A stretch of 9,236 nt of DNA from an uncultured bacterium (lineage in GTDB: Bacteria; Actinomycetota; Coriobacteriia; Coriobacteriales; Eggerthellaceae). The notes beneath the pieces are model-generated. The model saw only the letters and a program-made list of their open reading frames with translations. It had not been told where the DNA came from and ran no database searches. Both the position numbers and the translations under genes were made by a program. Below, piece by piece: positions 6,452-9,236 of the stretch. The stretch lies in NCBI GenBank assembly GCA_947649215.1, contig CANSQW010000032.1:1-9236 (forward strand). Reading direction: 5' to 3'. Position 1 is the first letter of the stretch, and each line of letters begins with the position of its first letter.

Positions 6452-6495
6452 AGGGGATGAGATCGTGCAGCACTCGACGAAAGCCAGGCCTTCCG

Positions 6496-7515
6496 TCAGT
6501 ATTTCCACTCCTTCAGCAGACGGGTCTTCTCGTCAATGTCGGTTATGCCCGTCATGTCCGCGTAAGCGATGTCCTCCGGATAGTTCTCGATGTGACCCCT
6601 GAAGTCAACCAGTACCTGTTCGGCACCGTAAAGCTGGTTGTCGAGCCGAATGCCCTCAGTGGCTAGCCAGCCGAAGACGTCAAGAACCGCTTGTCGATGT
6701 TGCTTTCCTTCGATGATGCCGATGGAGTACACATCCCAAGGAGCGCCTTCCTCGAAGAAGTGAATGGTAATAGGAACACCCTGGTTGATCTCCGTCACCG
6801 CCTGGAAGGTAAGGCCCAAGCCAATAGCGGCCTCCCCTTGCACGAGGGCGTTCACCGGCCCCGAACCCGAAGACGTGAACTGGTATACGTTCTCAGCCAG
6901 TGCGTCGAAGTACGCGAAGGCCTCCTCCTCGCCATAGGCGTTCACCAGGCTCTTGAGGAAGTTGTAGCCCGTGCCGGAGGTCTTCGGGTTTGCCATGCAC
7001 ACAAGCCCCTTGTAGCGAGGGTCAAGTAGGTCCTCGTAGCTCTGAGGAACCGGTAGCCCCTTGCTCGTCAGCAGGCTCTCGTTGATGGCGACACAGGCGC
7101 TCTCCCGGGTAAACGGCACCGATTTACGCGAATCGTCCACGAGATCCTCGGCATAGATGCTCATATCGAATCCATCGAGAGACGCCATGGCCCCGGACAC
7201 CTGACGCATATATCCTCCCTCCAAGGCAAAGACGATATCAGCCTCCGACTCGGAGCCTTCAGTGCGGATCTTGGCCGCGTTGTTGCCAGTAGGGAGATAG
7301 TGGAGGCGAATGTCATACTGAGGAAACTCCTCGTGCAGGGCGCCAATCATAGCCTCGTTTCTCATACCCTCGGCACTTGAGTAGATGACTACGGTGTTCT
7401 CATTCGAAGACGAGCATCCGGCGAGGGACAGCACGAGGAACGCCGACGTAAGGACACTCGCCAACAGCCTCCTCGCCAGGCGACGACTACCTTTCATTGA
7501 CCGTTCAATCCGCAT
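6496..7515 (-). CDS. Orphan ABC-type solute-binding lipoprotein (iron/phosphonate AfuA-PhnS-like family)
   Basis: Extracytoplasmic binding protein, 339 aa from ATG 7515. It has a basic n-region, a hydrophobic segment and a lipobox LAGC with Cys34, then a type-II periplasmic-binding fold starting VVIYSSAEG at 42-50. NPKTSGTGYNFL (176-187) and GSGPVNALVQGEAAIGLG (217-234) are typical of the family that includes Fe3+, sugar-phosphate and 2-aminoethylphosphonate binders, so the ligand is open. Start: ATG 7515 has a perfect AAGGAGG (7527-7533) 11 nt upstream; the frame's ATG at 7551 lies before that site and the one at 7542-7540 is internal to the leader. No ABC permease or ATPase is adjacent. It follows the eutH-type gene by 45 nt and may be cotranscribed with it. 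Hand-counted lines are about 50-58% GC against about 65-70% in neighbours, which suggests a separate, possibly acquired, origin. Confidence 0.88.
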   Translation of the reverse strand: MRIERSMKGSRRLARRLLASVLTSAFLVLSLAGCSSSNENTVVIYSSAEGMRNEAMIGALHEEFPQYDIRLHYLPTGNNAAKIRTEGSESEADIVFALEGGYMRQVSGAMASLDGFDMSIYAEDLVDDSRKSVPFTRESACVAINESLLTSKGLPVPQSYEDLLDPRYKGLVCMANPKTSGTGYNFLKSLVNAYGEEEAFAYFDALAENVYQFTSSGSGPVNALVQGEAAIGLGLTFQAVTEINQGVPITIHFFEEGAPWDVYSIGIIEGKQHRQAVLDVFGWLATEGIRLDNQLYGAEQVLVDFRGHIENYPEDIAYADMTGITDIDEKTRLLKEWKY

Positions 7516-7526
7516 GAGACACATGT

Positions 7527-7533
7527 CCTCCTT
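7527..7533 (-). promoter_or_regulatory. Strong ribosome binding site of the orphan binding-protein gene
   Basis: AAGGAGG, a full anti-Shine-Dalgarno match on the minus strand, 11 nt before ATG 7515. The intervening ATG at 7524 is only 2 nt away and too close, so 7515 is preferred. Confidence 0.75.
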
Positions 7534-7560
7534 GATCGCAAAGATCCTCATGCATGCAGC

Positions 7561-8823
7561 CTACACGTTCGTGAAGTAGTCCACGGCCACCTCGCCCTGC
7601 TTGCCCTCGAGGCCGCGGGCCTCCTCGGCCTTGTCCTCCACCTCGAGGGACTCAGCCTTCTTCACGGCCAGCAGGAAGGCGAAGGCGATGGCGCACACGC
7701 CGGCCACGAGCTTGCCCACCAGGACGGGCACGATGAGCGAGGGCTGGAAGTTCGCCGTGAACGACAGGTGGTCGCCGAAGAGGAACGCGCAGCACACCGC
7801 GAAGGCCATGACGATCACCTTGTCCTTGGCCTTGAGGTCCTTGATCATGGCCAGCGCCGCCAGCACGTTGGCAGAGGCGGCCAGAAGGCCCGTCGTCGCG
7901 TCCGAGCTCAGACCGAACACGCCGCCGATCTTCGCCAGGGGCTTGGCCAGGTAGCGCTTGATGAGGTAGACCATAGGGAACGCGCCGCAGAGCATCATGC
8001 CGATGGCGCCCGACACCTCAAGCGCACGGAAGATGTCGGCCTCGTCGGCGATGATGGGGTCGAAGCCGAAGCCGCCGAGCGTCATGGTGAAGATGCCCGT
8101 GAAGTACTCGATGACCACCAGAACGAACACGATCTTGAGCGCGCTCTCCATGACGCGGCCGAACACGATGAAGCCCTTGATCATGGCGTCGGGCTTGAAC
8201 TTGAGGCCCGCGGCCAGCAGCACGCAGATGATGATGAGCGGCACGAGGTTGAGCCCGATGGTGCCGAACTCGAGCGCCAGCATATAGGTGGCCTCGGCGT
8301 TGGTGGACACCGTCTCGCGCACCACCGGGTGGGCGAGCGCGATGATGACGCTAGCCACGAGCACGCCGATGGGGATGGCGAGCAGGCCGCTCATCACGCC
8401 GAGCGCCAGGTACTTGCGGTCACGCTTCTCGAGCATCTTGAGAGCCACCGGGATGGTGAACACAATGGTGGCACCAGCCATATAGCCGGTCATCATGGCC
8501 ATGATCCAGCTCTCGCGCGTCTGCGCCAGGGCGTCAGCCAGCTGATAGCCGCCCATGTCCACAGCGATGAACGTAGTGGCCGCCATGGCCGGGTCAGCGC
8601 CTAGGAGACCATAAGCCGGCCCGAACACCGTGCTCACGAACGCCGTGAGGTAGGGCGCGGCGGCCATGATACCGGCAACCGGCAGGAAGATGGGGCCGAT
8701 GGAGTCGATGCCGGCGACGAACTGCTGACCGAGCTCGCTCTCCGGCCTCACGACCGAGGCGATGCAGCCAACAAGGGCGCACACCATGATGATGTAGACG
8801 ACGATAGTTCCTATGAGTTCCAT
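7561..8823 (-). CDS. eutH: EutH-family ethanolamine permease
   Basis: Integral membrane transporter of 420 aa (EutH proteins are about 400). About ten or eleven hydrophobic segments span 3-25, 42-68, 80-100, 106-131, 138-164, 180-207, 216-245, 271-289, 310-327, 336-350 and 362-387. Family marks include VDMGGYQLADALA (88-100), ATIVFTIPVAL (118-128), RKYLALGVMSG (136-146) and FGDHLSF (349-355). The last ~30 residues are a charged cytoplasmic tail. EutH carries ethanolamine, mattering mainly when it is scarce or protonated at low pH. ATG 8823 has AAGGAG (8829-8834) 5 nt upstream. The gene follows the kinase-like gene by 33 nt and precedes the binding-protein gene by 45 nt. No eutBC, microcompartment or eut regulator gene is seen, so use of the substrate for phosphorylation rather than catabolism is plausible. 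Choline as a substrate is also possible. Confidence 0.9.
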   Translation of the reverse strand: MELIGTIVVYIIMVCALVGCIASVVRPESELGQQFVAGIDSIGPIFLPVAGIMAAAPYLTAFVSTVFGPAYGLLGADPAMAATTFIAVDMGGYQLADALAQTRESWIMAMMTGYMAGATIVFTIPVALKMLEKRDRKYLALGVMSGLLAIPIGVLVASVIIALAHPVVRETVSTNAEATYMLALEFGTIGLNLVPLIIICVLLAAGLKFKPDAMIKGFIVFGRVMESALKIVFVLVVIEYFTGIFTMTLGGFGFDPIIADEADIFRALEVSGAIGMMLCGAFPMVYLIKRYLAKPLAKIGGVFGLSSDATTGLLAASANVLAALAMIKDLKAKDKVIVMAFAVCCAFLFGDHLSFTANFQPSLIVPVLVGKLVAGVCAIAFAFLLAVKKAESLEVEDKAEEARGLEGKQGEVAVDYFTNV

Positions 8824-8856
8824 TCCTTCTCCTTTTATCTAATCGCGCTGCGCGCC

Positions 8857-9236
8857 TTACGCAGCACGGTACAGATCCACGGCCGCACGGCCGAACTTCT
8901 TGGCAGCGCGATACCACAGGTAGAGCCACTCCCCCACCGGCTCTCCCGAGTCGTCCTTGTAGAGGGCCCACACGAACCAGTAGTAGGCCGATATGCCGAC
9001 GTAGGCCAGGCAGTGCCGCGCCTCCTCAGGCGTCGGTTCCCGGCCGAAGTAAAAACGGAAGGCGCGCAGGGCGTCATCGATGTCATAATCGGAGCAGCAG
9101 ACGAAGGTGCCCAGGTCGCTCGCGTAATCGGACATGGCCGAGTACTCCCAGTCGATGAGGTGCATCTCGTCGCCGCGCACAAGGAAGTTGGGCTCGTAGA
9201 AGTCGTTGTGGCACAGGCACGGCTCCACGCCGTCGG
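8857..9236 (-). CDS. Choline/ethanolamine kinase-like (LicA/APH family) protein, 5' end outside window
   Basis: C-terminal part (about 126 residues) of a phosphotransferase with the aminoglycoside/choline kinase fold; the N-terminal ATP-binding lobe lies beyond the window. The catalytic loop is CHNDFYEPNFLV, with the catalytic Asp codon at 9202-9204, and the Mg-binding loop is LIDWEYSAMSDYASDLGTF, with its Asp codon at 9151-9153. Both are as in LicA-type choline kinases and choline/ethanolamine kinases, which make phosphocholine or phosphoethanolamine from ATP. The in-frame GTG at 9228 is an internal valine (...DGVEPCLCHND), not a start, since the catalytic lobe needs residues before it. It ends with TAA at 8857, 33 nt before the eutH-type gene, consistent with one transcript. 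An antibiotic- or homoserine-type kinase of the same fold cannot be fully excluded, but the neighbour favours an amino-alcohol substrate. Confidence 0.88.
   Translation of the reverse strand, partial: DGVEPCLCHNDFYEPNFLVRGDEMHLIDWEYSAMSDYASDLGTFVCCSDYDIDDALRAFRFYFGREPTPEEARHCLAYVGISAYYWFVWALYKDDSGEPVGEWLYLWYRAAKKFGRAAVDLYRAA

Noticed and set aside
7768..8604. Plus-strand open frame of 278 codons opposite the eutH-type gene
   Set aside because: Composition is His/Glu/Arg/Asp-rich, as expected for the antisense of a membrane-protein gene. No motif is present.

Overview
The window is high-GC bacterial DNA, roughly 65-70% in most genes by hand-counted samples. The set of ThyX, a YqhQ/DUF1385 membrane protein, a flavin reductase-rubredoxin fusion and an EutH-type permease suggests an anaerobic, probably gut-associated bacterium. 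My best guess is Coriobacteriia (Eggerthellaceae or a relative), but no rRNA or other phylogenetic marker is present to prove it. The first 29 bases are not genomic: they match the 3' part of the Illumina Nextera read-2 transposase adapter. The left edge is therefore a raw contig end, and the first gene is cut there.

Layout, left to right. (1) 30-2713, minus strand: a polar amino acid ABC importer transcribed as ATPase, then solute-binding lipoprotein, then permease. The permease carries an unusually long C-terminal tail and runs off the contig. (2) 2813-4800, minus: thyX followed 11 nt later by a DUF1385 gene, with a possible promoter before thyX. (3) 4960-5634, minus: a high-molecular-weight rubredoxin gene, closed by a strong intrinsic terminator at 4899-4940. 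(4) 5635-5989: a 355-bp gene-free divergent region with a pair of 16-bp direct repeats. (5) 5990-6364, plus: a stand-alone histidine phosphotransfer (Hpt) protein, the only plus-strand gene. (6) 6407-6451: a bidirectional terminator between convergent genes. (7) 6496-9236, minus: a likely three-gene unit of a choline/ethanolamine kinase-like gene (5' part outside the window), an eutH-type permease and a solute-binding lipoprotein that has no ABC permease or ATPase nearby and a visibly lower GC content.

The most interesting unit is the last. A permease of the ethanolamine family sits beside a LicA-like kinase with no catabolic eut gene in view. This fits uptake and phosphorylation of ethanolamine or choline for surface or lipid decoration better than ethanolamine breakdown. 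The orphan binding protein could be an added receptor for a related ligand. No mobile element, CRISPR array, tRNA or rRNA was seen. The long open frames on the plus strand opposite the real genes are high-GC shadows.
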